This document shows, one piece after another, positions 25,175-35,947 of a stretch of 46,152 nucleotides of DNA. A model generated the notes under the pieces. It searched no databases and was not told the origin of the DNA. It saw nothing but the letters and a program-made list of their open reading frames with translations. A program made the position numbers and the translations under genes. The DNA comes from Aestuariirhabdus sp. (GTDB taxonomy: Bacteria; Pseudomonadota; Gammaproteobacteria; Pseudomonadales; Aestuariirhabdaceae), in assembly GCA_030622755.1 (NCBI GenBank), contig JAUXFT010000009.1:1-46152 (forward strand). The letters are read 5' to 3'. The stretch's first letter is position 1, and every line of letters starts with the position of its first letter.

Positions 25175-26686
25175 TTAATTTATTTCAGTTACATCACGAT
25201 TCAGTCGTTCATCGAGAATATTGTAATAGTGACGTACCTTGTCAACGTAGGAGACGGGCTCACGGCCACGTGCGTAGCCATACTTCAACGTGGTGTAATA
25301 CTTCTTCTGGCTTAACAAGGGAAATACCACTCTCAGGTCACTCCATACATCCGGGTTTTTACCTAACCGACGAGCCAGGGTGCGTGCATCGTATAGGTGG
25401 CCCATACCGACGTTATAGGCGGCTAACGCCATCTGAATCCGCTGTTGCTGGGACGTGACGGATTCCGGGACGCGATTAATCAGTTTCTTCAGATAACGCG
25501 CGCCTCCTTCGATACTTTGTGCAGGATCCAGTCGATTGGTAACTCCCACACTTTTTGCCGTACCCTGAGTCAACATCATGATGCCGCGAACCCCGGTGGG
25601 GCTCTTGGCTTTCGGGTCCCAGTGAGATTCCTGATACGCCTGGGCAGCAAGAAATCGCCAGGGAATATCATGGCGCTGTCCACTCTCTTCAAACAGAGGG
25701 CGCAGCGGTGGCAAGCGCTTGTCAATGCGCCGATGAAACGCTCGTAGATCTACAAAATCGTGGCTGGGAATATAATCAAAGTAATAGGATTCGAGTGCTT
25801 GTAACTTTCCCGCTGCCTTAAAGCGGGCAAACCAGCTCGTCACAGACTGATCCAGCTCTGCAGCTTGCCTGGGCATAATCCAGTTAAGCTGCTGTTTGGA
25901 TGACAGTGTTTCCACCACCGAAAGTTGTGGCAAATAACGGCGGTTGATACGAACTATGCTGGAATCACTGACGGTACAATCGATCTTTCCCTCTGAAACC
26001 ATATGCAAGAGTTCTTCAGTACCCACATCACCCTGCTCTTCCCAGCTCAACTCAGGCACTCGTGACGTTTTCAACTCCTGTAAACGTTCGCCGTAACTAC
26101 TCGCAGCGATAATGTGTAAGCGACGCCCTACTACATCTTCCAGTCGTCTGGGTTCACCCTTACCCCGACGACAAACCAGCTGTTGTTCAACATCAAAGTA
26201 ATCAGGCCCCAACAAAAAACGATCGCTTCTTGATTTTAGGCCCGTCAGACCGGCTGCTGCCAGATCGCCTTCTCCCCGCTCCAGCGCCAACAGAATATCC
26301 TCTACGCTATCCAAAAGATGAAGCTCCAGGGTAACCCCCAGATCAGCTGCAAATTCAACAGCAAGGTCATACTCGAAACCCGAGGGTCCCAGCCGGCCCA
26401 CGTAATACGTGGTGGGGGCATTACGCGTTAACAGCCGGAGTTTGCCCGATTCGAGAATGCTGTTCAGCGTAACCTGGGAATTCGGGGCAGACACCGCTTC
26501 AGCAGCCTTTACCGACTCTACCGAGGAGTCACAACCGCTGAGCAGCAAGGCTAGCGCAAGACCGCAACCCATCATAATCCTGCCTGGCGAAAAATACGCA
26601 GAACGCAGCCTCTGACCGTCTATTGCTGGATGACGCATCACCTGATGACGTACTCGTTGAGCACAACCTGTTGCGCACTCTTTCAT
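25175..26686 (-). CDS. mltF: Membrane-bound lytic murein transglycosylase F
   Basis: A peptidoglycan-cutting enzyme with two parts: a type 2 solute-binding-like regulatory domain (SGKLRLLTRNAPTTYYV to about residue 260) and a SLT lysozyme-like domain with catalytic Glu in AYQESHWDPKAKSPTGVRG, then MMLTQGTAKSVGV and AAYNVGMGHLYDAR, all as in E. coli MltF. The N-terminus has a lipobox (LLLSGC), so it is probably an outer-membrane lipoprotein. The start is uncertain: ATG 26686 (AAGG 5 nt upstream) gives a long 51-residue leader; GTG 26716 has GGGAG 7 nt upstream; ATG 26638 and ATG 26572 (AGGA 5 nt upstream) would give shorter signal peptides. The mature protein is unaffected. Confidence 0.94.
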   Translation of the reverse strand: MKECATGCAQRVRHQVMRHPAIDGQRLRSAYFSPGRIMMGCGLALALLLSGCDSSVESVKAAEAVSAPNSQVTLNSILESGKLRLLTRNAPTTYYVGRLGPSGFEYDLAVEFAADLGVTLELHLLDSVEDILLALERGEGDLAAAGLTGLKSRSDRFLLGPDYFDVEQQLVCRRGKGEPRRLEDVVGRRLHIIAASSYGERLQELKTSRVPELSWEEQGDVGTEELLHMVSEGKIDCTVSDSSIVRINRRYLPQLSVVETLSSKQQLNWIMPRQAAELDQSVTSWFARFKAAGKLQALESYYFDYIPSHDFVDLRAFHRRIDKRLPPLRPLFEESGQRHDIPWRFLAAQAYQESHWDPKAKSPTGVRGIMMLTQGTAKSVGVTNRLDPAQSIEGGARYLKKLINRVPESVTSQQQRIQMALAAYNVGMGHLYDARTLARRLGKNPDVWSDLRVVFPLLSQKKYYTTLKYGYARGREPVSYVDKVRHYYNILDERLNRDVTEIN

Positions 26687-26882
26687 TTTTACCTTCACGA
26701 ACCTGATCATGGGCACTAACGTACTCCCTATCGCACTCCCAACCGCACGTATCTACGTACGCTCCTTACTTACAATACCCCTTTACCATATCGACAAGCC
26801 CTTTATGGTGCAATCAACAGGTTCACGATCAGCAATCACGATGCAGGATAATCAAAAATCCGCTGCCCGGCTACGTCATGTT

Positions 26883-26903
26883 ATCTCCTGAAAAGGAGGT
26901 GAT
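26883..26903. other. Hairpin containing a perfect extended Shine-Dalgarno sequence
   Basis: On the plus strand ATCTCCT (26883-26889) and AGGAGGT (26894-26900) close over a GAAA tetraloop. The 3' arm is part of AAGGAGGTGAT (26893-26903), which is fully complementary to the 16S rRNA 3' tail. No ATG, GTG or TTG follows at a usable distance in a frame I believe. On the minus strand the hairpin sits 8 nt past the stop codon of the short-chain dehydrogenase and lacks a T tract. Confidence 0.5.
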
Positions 26904-26910
26904 TATTTTA

Positions 26911-27687
26911 CTAGCGAGCCTGCATGCGGATTGCCCCATCGAGCCTGATCACTTCGCCGTTAAGGTAATCATTTTCAGCAATATGAACGACCGTGCTAGC
27001 GAACTCTTCCGGACGACCCAAACGTTTAGGGTATTCGACACTGTTTCCGAGCGCTGCCACAACATTCTCTGGCAAACTTGCTGCCATCGGAGTCATAAAT
27101 AATCCGGGAGCAATAGTATTAACCCGGATGCCATGGGTGGCTAGTTCACGCGCGATCGGTAATGTCATTCCTACTACCCCGGCTTTACTGGCCGCATATG
27201 CAGGCTGACCAATCTGGCCATCAAAGGCAGCAGCCGAGGCAACGTTAATGATAACGCCACGACCATAATCTTCATTAAACGGGTCATTATTAATCATTCT
27301 GGCCGCCGCCAACCGCAATACGTTGAACGTACCCACCAGATTGATATCAATAATTTGCTTAAACTTGTCCAGAGGTAAGGGCTCACCTTCACGATTAATA
27401 ACTTTCGCTGGCGCACCAATACCTGCGCAATTTACCACTATGTGTATCTCACCATACTGGTTTATCGCCTGTGCAATTCCGGCGTCAACCGAGGTTTCAT
27501 CAGACACATTAACCAGCGCATAACTTGCGTTTTGCTCACCCAATGCCTTGACGGTATTGCGAGCCAGCTCTTCATTCAGGTCAAAAATCATCACCCTGGC
27601 ACCCTGCGCCACCAACTGATGACAGGTCGCCTGCCCTAACCCGGATGCTCCACCAGTTACCACTGCAACTTTTCCATCTAATTTCAT
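26911..27687 (-). CDS. Short-chain dehydrogenase, 3-hydroxyacyl-CoA dehydrogenase type 2-like
   Basis: A 258-residue NAD(H)-dependent classical SDR. It has the cofactor loop TGGASGLG (11-18), NCAG (86-89), and the catalytic S151 (INVASAAAFDG), Y164 and K168 (PAYAASKAG). Overall sequence is close to the 17-beta-HSD10/3-hydroxy-2-methylbutyryl-CoA dehydrogenase group (IAPGLFMTPMAASLPENV, KRLGRPEEFA), enzymes of isoleucine and fatty-acid degradation. The specific substrate is inferred from similarity only. AGGGG lies about 8 nt before the ATG. No beta-oxidation partner genes are adjacent. Confidence 0.88.
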   Translation of the reverse strand: MKLDGKVAVVTGGASGLGQATCHQLVAQGARVMIFDLNEELARNTVKALGEQNASYALVNVSDETSVDAGIAQAINQYGEIHIVVNCAGIGAPAKVINREGEPLPLDKFKQIIDINLVGTFNVLRLAAARMINNDPFNEDYGRGVIINVASAAAFDGQIGQPAYAASKAGVVGMTLPIARELATHGIRVNTIAPGLFMTPMAASLPENVVAALGNSVEYPKRLGRPEEFASTVVHIAENDYLNGEVIRLDGAIRMQAR

Positions 27688-27919
27688 GACTTTTCCCCTG
27701 CGATATTGATGCGCCTATTTTATGTGCGCACTCTTCATCATTGAATAACCATTATAACCGCTCGCATTCTGGCAACGCCCTGCCGCTAGCACTATGGCTG
27801 AAACTTCCACAAACATTCACCGAAACGTTCAAAAAAACCTCTCAAGAAGGGCAATCATTGCACCCCTTAAATCGATGTAATACGGTGAACCGCCCGTCTC
27901 ACACAACAGAGGTTTAACC

Positions 27920-28528
27920 ATGAAATTGGTAGATGCCATCCAACAACGTCGTACCGTTCGCGGATTCACCGACCAGATCATCGACGATGACACATTAAAC
28001 CGCCTGTTTACCCAGGCGCAACAAGCACCTTCCAACTGCAATACCCAATCCTGGAAAGCCTATGTGGTGAACGGTGAGCGTTGTCGTCAGCTCGCTGACT
28101 CTCTATATCTCCATGTATCCAAGGGCAATGCCCCCTCCCCCGACTTTGGATTCATGCCTACCTATGAAGGTATCTATCGTGACCGGCAGGTAGTATGTGC
28201 TCACACCTTGTACAGCAACATGAACATTGCTCGTGATGACAAACCTGCTCGCATGGCAGCACTATTACAAAACTATCAATTATTTGGTGCGCCTCATGTC
28301 GTATTTATTGGCATGCCAAAAAGTTATGGCATCGTCAACGCGGTTGATATCGGTATCTATGTGCAAAACCTGCTTCTGGTGATGACCAGTATGGGAATAG
28401 CCAGCTGCCCTCAAGGCGCCCTGGGATACTATCCTTTGGTTGTCAGGGAACATCTGGATATTGATGACGAAATCGGCATATTACTCGGCATATCATTCGG
28501 CTACGAAGATACCGAAATTTTATTTTAA
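27920..28528 (+). CDS. Nitroreductase family FMN oxidoreductase
   Basis: A 202-residue flavoprotein of the NfsB/FRP-type nitroreductase superfamily. The N-terminal RRTVRGFTDQIIDDDTLNRL and QAPSNCNTQSWKAYVV match the FMN phosphate- and ring-binding regions; the second FMN region is MTSMGIASCPQGALGYYP, and the C-terminal LLGISFGYED closes the dimer fold. Substrate unknown: members reduce nitroaromatics, quinones or flavins. AGAGG 7 nt before the ATG supports the start. It stands alone, with the neighbours on the opposite strand on both sides. Confidence 0.9.
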   Translation: MKLVDAIQQRRTVRGFTDQIIDDDTLNRLFTQAQQAPSNCNTQSWKAYVVNGERCRQLADSLYLHVSKGNAPSPDFGFMPTYEGIYRDRQVVCAHTLYSNMNIARDDKPARMAALLQNYQLFGAPHVVFIGMPKSYGIVNAVDIGIYVQNLLLVMTSMGIASCPQGALGYYPLVVREHLDIDDEIGILLGISFGYEDTEILF

Positions 28529-28552
28529 TGGCTGATATAAAACCGGAACAAA

Positions 28553-28570
28553 GAGAGATGTTTTCCTCTC
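28553..28570 (-). terminator. Weak hairpin downstream of ppx
   Basis: GAGAG (28553-28557) and CTCTC (28566-28570) form a 5-bp stem. On the minus strand it is followed by TTTGTT. It lies between convergent nitroreductase and ppx; short stem, so tentative. Confidence 0.3.
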
Positions 28571-28618
28571 GAAAAAAATCATAATCTTGCAAAAGAACAT
28601 ACTCGACACTCAGGCTAT

Positions 28619-30133
28619 TTATACAACGTTCAACGTATAACCCGCGCCATCAAGAAATGTCTTTTCGGCCTCAAAATCGGCTTCGATCAATGCATGCCTG
28701 ACCAACCAGCCGCTGCCAAGATTCATGGTGATGGAGCATCCTTCAACGCTCAACAGATAGTCAGGTAAACTGTCTTCGCTGCGAATGTGATTCAATAAAA
28801 TTGATAATCGCAGCAGGATCGATAAACGCAGAATCCGGTCACGGTAGTAGGCAGACATCTTCTCATAAAGATGGGCAGGCAAAGTCCTTCGGTGGCTGCG
28901 GATCAATAACGCTATAGCGCGTTGCTCATAACTGGTAAAACCCAGCATATCGGAATGGCGTACCAGATAGTCACCGTGCTTATGATAGCGAGTATGCGAC
29001 ACTGCCAAGCCCAGCTCATGCAGCCAGGCGGCATTGCTTAGCAACTCACGATCGTTTGAATCAAGCCTCCAGCTTTTAGCCACTTGTTTAAAGCAGAGTA
29101 ATGCATGCTTGCGTACTCGTCGCGCGTGCTTCTTATCGATTTGGTAACGACTGATCAGTGAATTTAGTGTTCGTTCACGAACATACTCATGTTGTTTACT
29201 GCCAACCATGTCATACAGCAAACCTTCACGCAGGGCGCCATCTGAATAGCTCATACGCTTAAGCCTGAAAGCATCAAAGACAGCCGTAAGAATGGCCAAA
29301 CCTGCCGGAAAGATTGACCCTCGATCGTTTCTCAAACCATCAAACTGAACATGATCGACATGGCCCATCTCAATGACTTTCTGGCGTAATGCTTCCATAC
29401 CGGCTCGGGAGATGCCCTCCTCAGTCACACCACTCGCTATCAACACCTGCTCTACCGACTTGATTGTGCCTGACGATCCCAGCACCTCATCCCAACCCAT
29501 ACGGCGATAAGATTTAAGAACATTAAGCACTTCCAGGCGAGCGGCATAATACGCCTGATCAAATGCACTGGCAGTAACTTTGCCGTCCGTAAAAAAACGC
29601 GAGGTAAACGTAACGCAACCCATATGCAGACTTTCCAGCAGCTTGGGCTCAAAACGTTCTCCGATAATCAACTCGGTACTGCCACCGCCGATATCGACAA
29701 CCAAACGCTTGCCGTGATCATCTGACTGGGTATGAGACGCTCCCAGATAGATCAGGCGAGCCTCTTCGCGGCCACTGATTATCTCGACCGGATATTTAAG
29801 AATGGATTCGGCCACCCGAGTGAATTCACGCCGATTGCGTGCCATGCGCAGGGCCTTGGTACCCACCACTCGCACCACATCCGGTTTCATACCTTCAATA
29901 TATTGTGCAAAACGACGCAAGCATCCCCAACCACGGCGCATGGCCTGTTGATCAAGCAGGTCGTTCTCATCAAGACCAGCAGCCAGTTGAACCTTATTAC
30001 CCACTCTCTCTATGGGCCGTATTTCACCATGTTGATAACGAGCAACAATCATATGGAAGCTGTTGGAGCCCATATCGATGGCGGCGATTAAGTCAGGTCC
30101 ACTGCTATCCATTTTGTTATCGGAGTTATCCAT
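28619..30133 (-). CDS. ppx: Exopolyphosphatase (Ppx/GppA family)
   Basis: A 504-residue enzyme that removes terminal phosphates from long-chain polyphosphate. The ASKHA-fold motifs are AAIDMGSNSFHMIVAR (17-32) and VVDIGGGSTELIIG (about 146-159); the C-terminal half is an HD-like helical domain (WLHELGLAVSHTRYHKHGDY) typical of full-length Ppx. A GppA-like pppGpp hydrolase activity is possible in the family, but the location near ppk and beside trxA-rho is that of ppx in Pseudomonas. The ATG at 30133 has little Shine-Dalgarno signal; ATG 30112 is an alternative. Divergent from trxA. Confidence 0.94.
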   Translation of the reverse strand: MDNSDNKMDSSGPDLIAAIDMGSNSFHMIVARYQHGEIRPIERVGNKVQLAAGLDENDLLDQQAMRRGWGCLRRFAQYIEGMKPDVVRVVGTKALRMARNRREFTRVAESILKYPVEIISGREEARLIYLGASHTQSDDHGKRLVVDIGGGSTELIIGERFEPKLLESLHMGCVTFTSRFFTDGKVTASAFDQAYYAARLEVLNVLKSYRRMGWDEVLGSSGTIKSVEQVLIASGVTEEGISRAGMEALRQKVIEMGHVDHVQFDGLRNDRGSIFPAGLAILTAVFDAFRLKRMSYSDGALREGLLYDMVGSKQHEYVRERTLNSLISRYQIDKKHARRVRKHALLCFKQVAKSWRLDSNDRELLSNAAWLHELGLAVSHTRYHKHGDYLVRHSDMLGFTSYEQRAIALLIRSHRRTLPAHLYEKMSAYYRDRILRLSILLRLSILLNHIRSEDSLPDYLLSVEGCSITMNLGSGWLVRHALIEADFEAEKTFLDGAGYTLNVV

Positions 30134-30294
30134 CGATACGTAATGTCACTCATTAATTGTCCCGTTTATATACCCTAAAAGTAGCTTATCAGAGTGTAAC
30201 CTGTTTGCATCCCAAACTTGCGTAACTCTATGCCATCAAGATGACCGGTGTTATTATTAGCAAAATCTGAGACTGCAAACTGGAGATAAGCTCG

Positions 30295-30621
30295 ATGAGT
30301 GAACATATCGTCAATGTTACTGACGCATCTTTTGATGACACAGTACTAAAAGCTGAAGGTGCCGTACTAGTCGACTACTGGGCTGAATGGTGTGGTCCAT
30401 GCAAGATGATTGCCCCGGTACTGGACGAAATTGCCCAGGAATACGCAGGCAAGCTTAAGATTTGTAAAATCAATATCGATGAAAACGAAGCTACTGCTCC
30501 CAAGTATGGCGTTCGCGGGATTCCAACCTTGATGCTCTTCAAGAATGGCAATGTTGAAGCCACTAAAGTCGGTGCACTGTCAAAATCCCAGCTAACCGCA
30601 TTCCTGGACAGCAATATCTAA
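30295..30621 (+). CDS. trxA: Thioredoxin 1
   Basis: A 108-residue cytoplasmic disulfide reductase with the active site WCGPC (C33, C36), the conserved [19 protein letters not shown] context, cis-Pro in RGIPTLMLF and the C-terminal [13 protein letters not shown]. It donates electrons to ribonucleotide reductase, methionine sulfoxide reductases and others. GGAG about 9 nt before the ATG supports the start. A strong terminator follows at 30644-30674, so rho is mainly expressed separately. Confidence 0.97.
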   Translation: MSEHIVNVTDASFDDTVLKAEGAVLVDYWAEWCGPCKMIAPVLDEIAQEYAGKLKICKINIDENEATAPKYGVRGIPTLMLFKNGNVEATKVGALSKSQLTAFLDSNI

Positions 30622-30643
30622 GATCTTATCCAAGACAAGAGTT

Positions 30644-30674
30644 CCGGACCCCCAAGGGTTCGGGATTTTAGTTT
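30644..30674 (+). terminator. trxA intrinsic terminator
   Basis: CCGGACCC (30644-30651) and GGGTTCGG (30656-30663) form an 8-bp stem over a CCAA loop, followed by GATTTTAGTTT. It begins 23 bp after the trxA stop. Confidence 0.85.
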
Positions 30675-30891
30675 CTGAACGGATAAAAATTCATGGCATA
30701 ACATTAGAAAACTATCACTGGACTAACCCCTCTTTCAATGATAGATTGCACAAACTACCTCCCGCCGCTCCTGCGGCAAATCAATAAGAACTAATACATC
30801 ATTACTCCCTGAACATTTACACCTGACATCAGGAACATTTCGCTGATTCCAGCTCACTGGATGGCCTCTCAAACCTCGTTGTATACCTGCT
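30675..30891 (+). other. rho upstream region and leader
   Basis: A 217-base gap between the trxA terminator and rho. No confident promoter hexamers were found. The stretch from about 30740 on is C-rich and G-poor in parts (CAAACTACCTCCCGCC, then CTCACTGGATGGCC), the kind of RNA Rho loads on. In other bacteria rho is autoregulated by termination in its leader; that is inferred, not shown, here. Confidence 0.4.
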
Positions 30892-32151
<1,260 letters not shown>

Positions 32152-32194
32152 TAGGTCCAGCTGAAACCTGACCCTCAACCATGCGAGCCGACCA

Positions 32195-33664
32195 ATGAAA
32201 TATCGCGATCTGCGTGATTTTTTGCGACTGCTCGAAGAGCGCGGCGAACTCAAGCGAATCAGTCTCGAAGTAGACCCCTACCTCGAGATTACCGAGATCG
32301 CCGATCGCACCCTGCGCCAGAAAGGCCCCGCCCTGCTGTTCGAAAACCCCAAGGGCTCCAACATCCCGTTACTGGCCAACCTGTTTGGTACACCGGAACG
32401 TGTTGCTCTTGGCATGGGGGCAGAATCCGTTACCGCCCTGCGTGAGATCGGAAAACTGCTTGCCTACCTGAAAGAACCTGAGCCTCCCAAAGGCATCAAA
32501 GACGCTCTTGAAAAAATGCCTCTTTTCAAGAAAGTGCTCACTATGGCCCCCAAGGTAGTCAAGAAAGCGGCATGTCAGGAAATAGTATTGGAAGGTGATG
32601 CCGTTAACCTGGGCATTCTACCTATTCAGACTTGCTGGCCTGACGACGCCGCGCCACTGATCACCTGGCCACTGGTCATCACCAAAGGTCCGCTTAAAGA
32701 TCGACAAAATCTGGGCATTTACCGCCAACAGGTAATAGCGCCCAACAAGCTCATTATGCGCTGGCTGCCCCATCGAGGCGGTGCACTGGACTTTCGTGAC
32801 TGGCAAGAACAACATCCCGGCGAACCCTTTCCGGTAAGTGTCGCCCTGGGTGCCGATCCAGCCACCATTCTGGGTGCTGTTACACCGGTACCAGACAGCT
32901 TGTCCGAGTACGCCTTTGCAGGATTGCTACGAGATAGTCGAACTGAACTGGTCAAAAGCATTGGCAACGAGCTACACGTACCTGCCAGTGCGGAATTCGT
33001 TCTCGAAGGCTTTATTTATCCAGATGAAATGGCCGATGAAGGTCCCTATGGCGACCATACCGGCTACTACAACGAAGTCGATCGCTTCCCGGTTTTTACC
33101 GTCGAGCGCATGACGCATCGCCGTGATCCGATCTATCACAGTACCTACACGGGGCGCCCACCCGATGAGCCAGCCGTACTGGGTGTCGCTCTTAACGAAG
33201 TCTTTATCCCGATTCTGCAGAAGCAATTCCCTGAGATTGTAGATTTTTACCTGCCTCCAGAAGGCTGCTCTTACCGAATGGCAGTAGTTACCATACGCAA
33301 GCAATATCCGGGGCATGCCAAACGCGTGATGCTCGGGGTCTGGTCATTTTTACGCCAGTTCATGTACACCAAATTCGTGATCGTTTGTGATGATGACATT
33401 AATGCTCGCGACTGGAACGACGTTATCTGGGCGATGACTACTCGCATGGATCCTCGTCGTGATTCGGTATTTGTCGATAACACTCCCATCGATTATCTGG
33501 ATTTTGCCTCTCCCGTCTCAGGACTTGGCTCCAAAGTGGGTTTCGATGCCACCAACAAATGGCAAGGCGAAACAGATCGGGAATGGGGCATACCGATCGA
33601 AATGAAACCTGAAATAAAAACTCGCATCGATGAAATATGGGATCAGTTGGGCATCGACGTGTGA
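32195..33664 (+). CDS. ubiD: 3-polyprenyl-4-hydroxybenzoate decarboxylase UbiD
   Basis: A 489-residue prenylated-FMN-dependent decarboxylase of ubiquinone synthesis. Family features: [20 protein letters not shown] at the start, [19 protein letters not shown] (prFMN/metal region), the catalytic segment [20 protein letters not shown] with its conserved Glu/Asp residues, and [21 protein letters not shown] near the end. The UbiX partner that makes the cofactor is not in this window. The stop overlaps the GTG start of the next gene by 4 bp. Confidence 0.96.
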   Translation: MKYRDLRDFLRLLEERGELKRISLEVDPYLEITEIADRTLRQKGPALLFENPKGSNIPLLANLFGTPERVALGMGAESVTALREIGKLLAYLKEPEPPKGIKDALEKMPLFKKVLTMAPKVVKKAACQEIVLEGDAVNLGILPIQTCWPDDAAPLITWPLVITKGPLKDRQNLGIYRQQVIAPNKLIMRWLPHRGGALDFRDWQEQHPGEPFPVSVALGADPATILGAVTPVPDSLSEYAFAGLLRDSRTELVKSIGNELHVPASAEFVLEGFIYPDEMADEGPYGDHTGYYNEVDRFPVFTVERMTHRRDPIYHSTYTGRPPDEPAVLGVALNEVFIPILQKQFPEIVDFYLPPEGCSYRMAVVTIRKQYPGHAKRVMLGVWSFLRQFMYTKFVIVCDDDINARDWNDVIWAMTTRMDPRRDSVFVDNTPIDYLDFASPVSGLGSKVGFDATNKWQGETDREWGIPIEMKPEIKTRIDEIWDQLGIDV

Positions 33665-34704
33665 ATTTCCAGCTTCTTCTGCAGCCTTCAGGAGTATCGC
33701 TTCCCCTCGATGCAGAGATCAGTTTGCTTGATAACTTACGACATCAGGGCTACCAATTACGTAGCAGCTGTAAAAATGGTAATTGCCATGTGTGTGAAGT
33801 TCGTTTGTTAAAGGGATCCGTGGCTTTACGAAACGGCAATCAACTTTTTGCAACCGACCATCCCATAAACACGTATAGCTGTGTCAGCTACGCGCGGACT
33901 AATATAGAGATATCTGCCGAAGAAATTCGGCAACCAGGAGAATTAGCTATGAGCACGCTGGCCTGCCAGATCACATCTGTCGACCCGCTAAACAATGACG
34001 TATATCGCGTCCAGCTGTTGGCCCCTGCTGGCCAATTGCCTGAGTTTTATGCTGGCCAGTATCTGCTGATGGAACTAGAGGATGGCCAGCAATATCCATT
34101 TTCCATTGCCAGCGCCCCACATATCCTTAAAGATAATCGGCGCATAGAGCTGCATATACAGCGGGTAGCGGGTAGCGAACAGTCGGAAAAAATTCTTCAT
34201 GCCGTCCATCACGCACTTACCGCCAAAGTGGTCTTGCCCTTTGGCAATTGCCACCTGATGTGCGCACCGCAAACACCCCTGGTATTTCTAGCCGCAGGTA
34301 CCGGGTTCGCACAAATGAAAGGAATGATAGAGCACTGCCTGCAAATCAAACATCAGCATCCACTCCACCTGTATTGGGGCGTACGCAAGGTTGAGCACTT
34401 TTATCTTCCCGAACTGCCAAACATCTGGGCAGCAAACAATCAGGTAACTTTTCATCCAGTGGTAAGTGATGATCAGGACTCTGACTGGGAAGGCCGCTAT
34501 GGTGCTCTGCACCACGCAGTTGTCGAGGATCTTAGTACGCTTGAAGGTGCACATTTCTACATTTGTGGATCCCCGCAGATGGTTTATGCCAGCTTCGATG
34601 ATCTGGTGGCAGCAGGCGTCGATGCAGAACGCATCCATGCGGACGTTTTCGATTACGCCCCACGCGACCAAGAGGACCCAAGGTCACCACTAACGGGAAA
34701 GTGA
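33661..34704 (+). CDS. 2Fe-2S ferredoxin/flavodoxin-reductase-type NAD(P)H oxidoreductase
   Basis: A 347-residue electron-transfer protein. Residues 1-90 are a plant-type 2Fe-2S ferredoxin with ligands C37, C42, C45 and C74. From about 100 on there is an FNR-like FAD domain ([22 protein letters not shown]) and an NAD(P)-binding domain ([45 protein letters not shown]). This layout is usually annotated CDP-6-deoxy-glucoseen-reductase-like or as an Fre-type flavin reductase. In E. coli fre also lies after ubiD. GTG 33661 is chosen because GTGA overlaps the ubiD stop; coupling suggests reduced flavin supply to the UbiD/UbiX step, which is inference. Confidence 0.9.
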   Translation: MNFQLLLQPSGVSLPLDAEISLLDNLRHQGYQLRSSCKNGNCHVCEVRLLKGSVALRNGNQLFATDHPINTYSCVSYARTNIEISAEEIRQPGELAMSTLACQITSVDPLNNDVYRVQLLAPAGQLPEFYAGQYLLMELEDGQQYPFSIASAPHILKDNRRIELHIQRVAGSEQSEKILHAVHHALTAKVVLPFGNCHLMCAPQTPLVFLAAGTGFAQMKGMIEHCLQIKHQHPLHLYWGVRKVEHFYLPELPNIWAANNQVTFHPVVSDDQDSDWEGRYGALHHAVVEDLSTLEGAHFYICGSPQMVYASFDDLVAAGVDAERIHADVFDYAPRDQEDPRSPLTGK

Positions 34705-34738
34705 GCGAAACATTACCCCGCTCCTGGCTGAGGTTCGA

Positions 34739-35947
34739 TTACCTTCGAGTTGCTAACTGTATGCCTTCGCGAAAATACTCGGTACTGGCTTGATGCTCAC
34801 CCAGCTGAGCCAGTAACTGACCCAGTTCATTGCACACCACAGTACTGCGCGAAATTTTTAAACTCTGTTCAAAATATTCACGCGCTTTACCCCATAATTC
34901 ATTGAGCAAACAGATACGACCCAACGCAGTCAGCAATTGCGCATGATCCGGATATTCAACATTAAGGCTTTCCGCAAATTTAAGCTGTCGTGAAGGATTG
35001 GTAGACTGTATTTTTCCATACAGCTCCACCAGACGATCGCTATAGCGTTTCTTCAGCGACTTGACCAAAAGCTGTTCGGTACGATCCCACGCCTTTAGCC
35101 GTATCAAACAACGCGCACAATGATGGACCAACACCTCATCCTGTTTTTGTTGCCGATTGAGCAGATCCCACACCGCATCAACATCCCGAAGACGAACAGT
35201 AGCATCCTGCTCTTTTCTGCCGCGCTGAAAAGCTTGCTCGAATAGATGCTGATAAGCTTCACTTTGAAGTTTACGAATATCTTTCTCATCAACCAGCTTG
35301 TACTTACTCAGCACAGGCAGCAGCTTTTCCAGATTGCTCCAGTCATGCAAGCGATAATAGGTACGCATCAGCAGTTTCAATACGTAGGGATGACGAGGCA
35401 TCTTACGGCGCAGGGCTTTAAGGGCTGCGAGTGCCTGTTCCAGTTGCCCTCCAGAAAGATGCAACTGAGCCTGGGTAATACCCACCGCTATACCTGCCGA
35501 AGGTACCGCCTCATCGGCACGACGCAGATATTCCCCGGCTAATGGCTCATCACCTATTTCATGCGCAGCACGAGCGGCAGCAATGTAGTTGACTAAAGGT
35601 GATTCTCCCTCATTTGCTGCACGGGCCAGTTGGCGATGGGCCACTTTCCAGTTACCCTTTAACAGGTTTAATATGCCCTTCGATGAGTTGCGGCGTGCTC
35701 GACGGCTACGGCTATTTGCCGTAATTGGTACCACCAGATTCATTGAAGAAAGCACCAGCAAAAGCAACATTTTCAAAAGCCATAGCACAGCAAAAACAAC
35801 CACGATTAGTGCCAGCCCCATCCATAAGGTAGTTTCAAACGTAGTATCACCATAGGAGATGAGAATATAACCGTTATCAAGCAACATACCATTGGCAACA
35901 ACCGCCACCAGCAACAGTGCCAACAGCAGCATCAAAAACCATTTCAT
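34739..35947 (-). CDS. hemY: HemY, TPR-containing membrane protein
   Basis: A 402-residue protein with two N-terminal TM helices (LMLLLALLLVAVVANGML and GLALIVVVFAVLWLLKMLLL), the HemY N domain, and a periplasm- or cytoplasm-facing series of TPR-like helices (HPYVLKLLMRTYYRLHDWSNL, LTALGRICLLNELWGKAREY, YFEQSLKISR). Despite its name it is not the protoporphyrinogen oxidase of Gram-positives; its exact role in heme synthesis is not settled, with a scaffold function suggested. The ATG overlaps the hemX stop by 4 bp. Last gene of hemC-hemD-hemX-hemY; convergent with the ferredoxin reductase gene. Confidence 0.92.
   Translation of the reverse strand: MKWFLMLLLALLLVAVVANGMLLDNGYILISYGDTTFETTLWMGLALIVVVFAVLWLLKMLLLLVLSSMNLVVPITANSRSRRARRNSSKGILNLLKGNWKVAHRQLARAANEGESPLVNYIAAARAAHEIGDEPLAGEYLRRADEAVPSAGIAVGITQAQLHLSGGQLEQALAALKALRRKMPRHPYVLKLLMRTYYRLHDWSNLEKLLPVLSKYKLVDEKDIRKLQSEAYQHLFEQAFQRGRKEQDATVRLRDVDAVWDLLNRQQKQDEVLVHHCARCLIRLKAWDRTEQLLVKSLKKRYSDRLVELYGKIQSTNPSRQLKFAESLNVEYPDHAQLLTALGRICLLNELWGKAREYFEQSLKISRSTVVCNELGQLLAQLGEHQASTEYFREGIQLATRR

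Noticed and set aside
26878-27102. A 74-codon plus-strand frame that contains the strong Shine-Dalgarno sequence
   Set aside because: It starts before the Shine-Dalgarno and runs antisense through the short-chain dehydrogenase gene; no independent coding signs.
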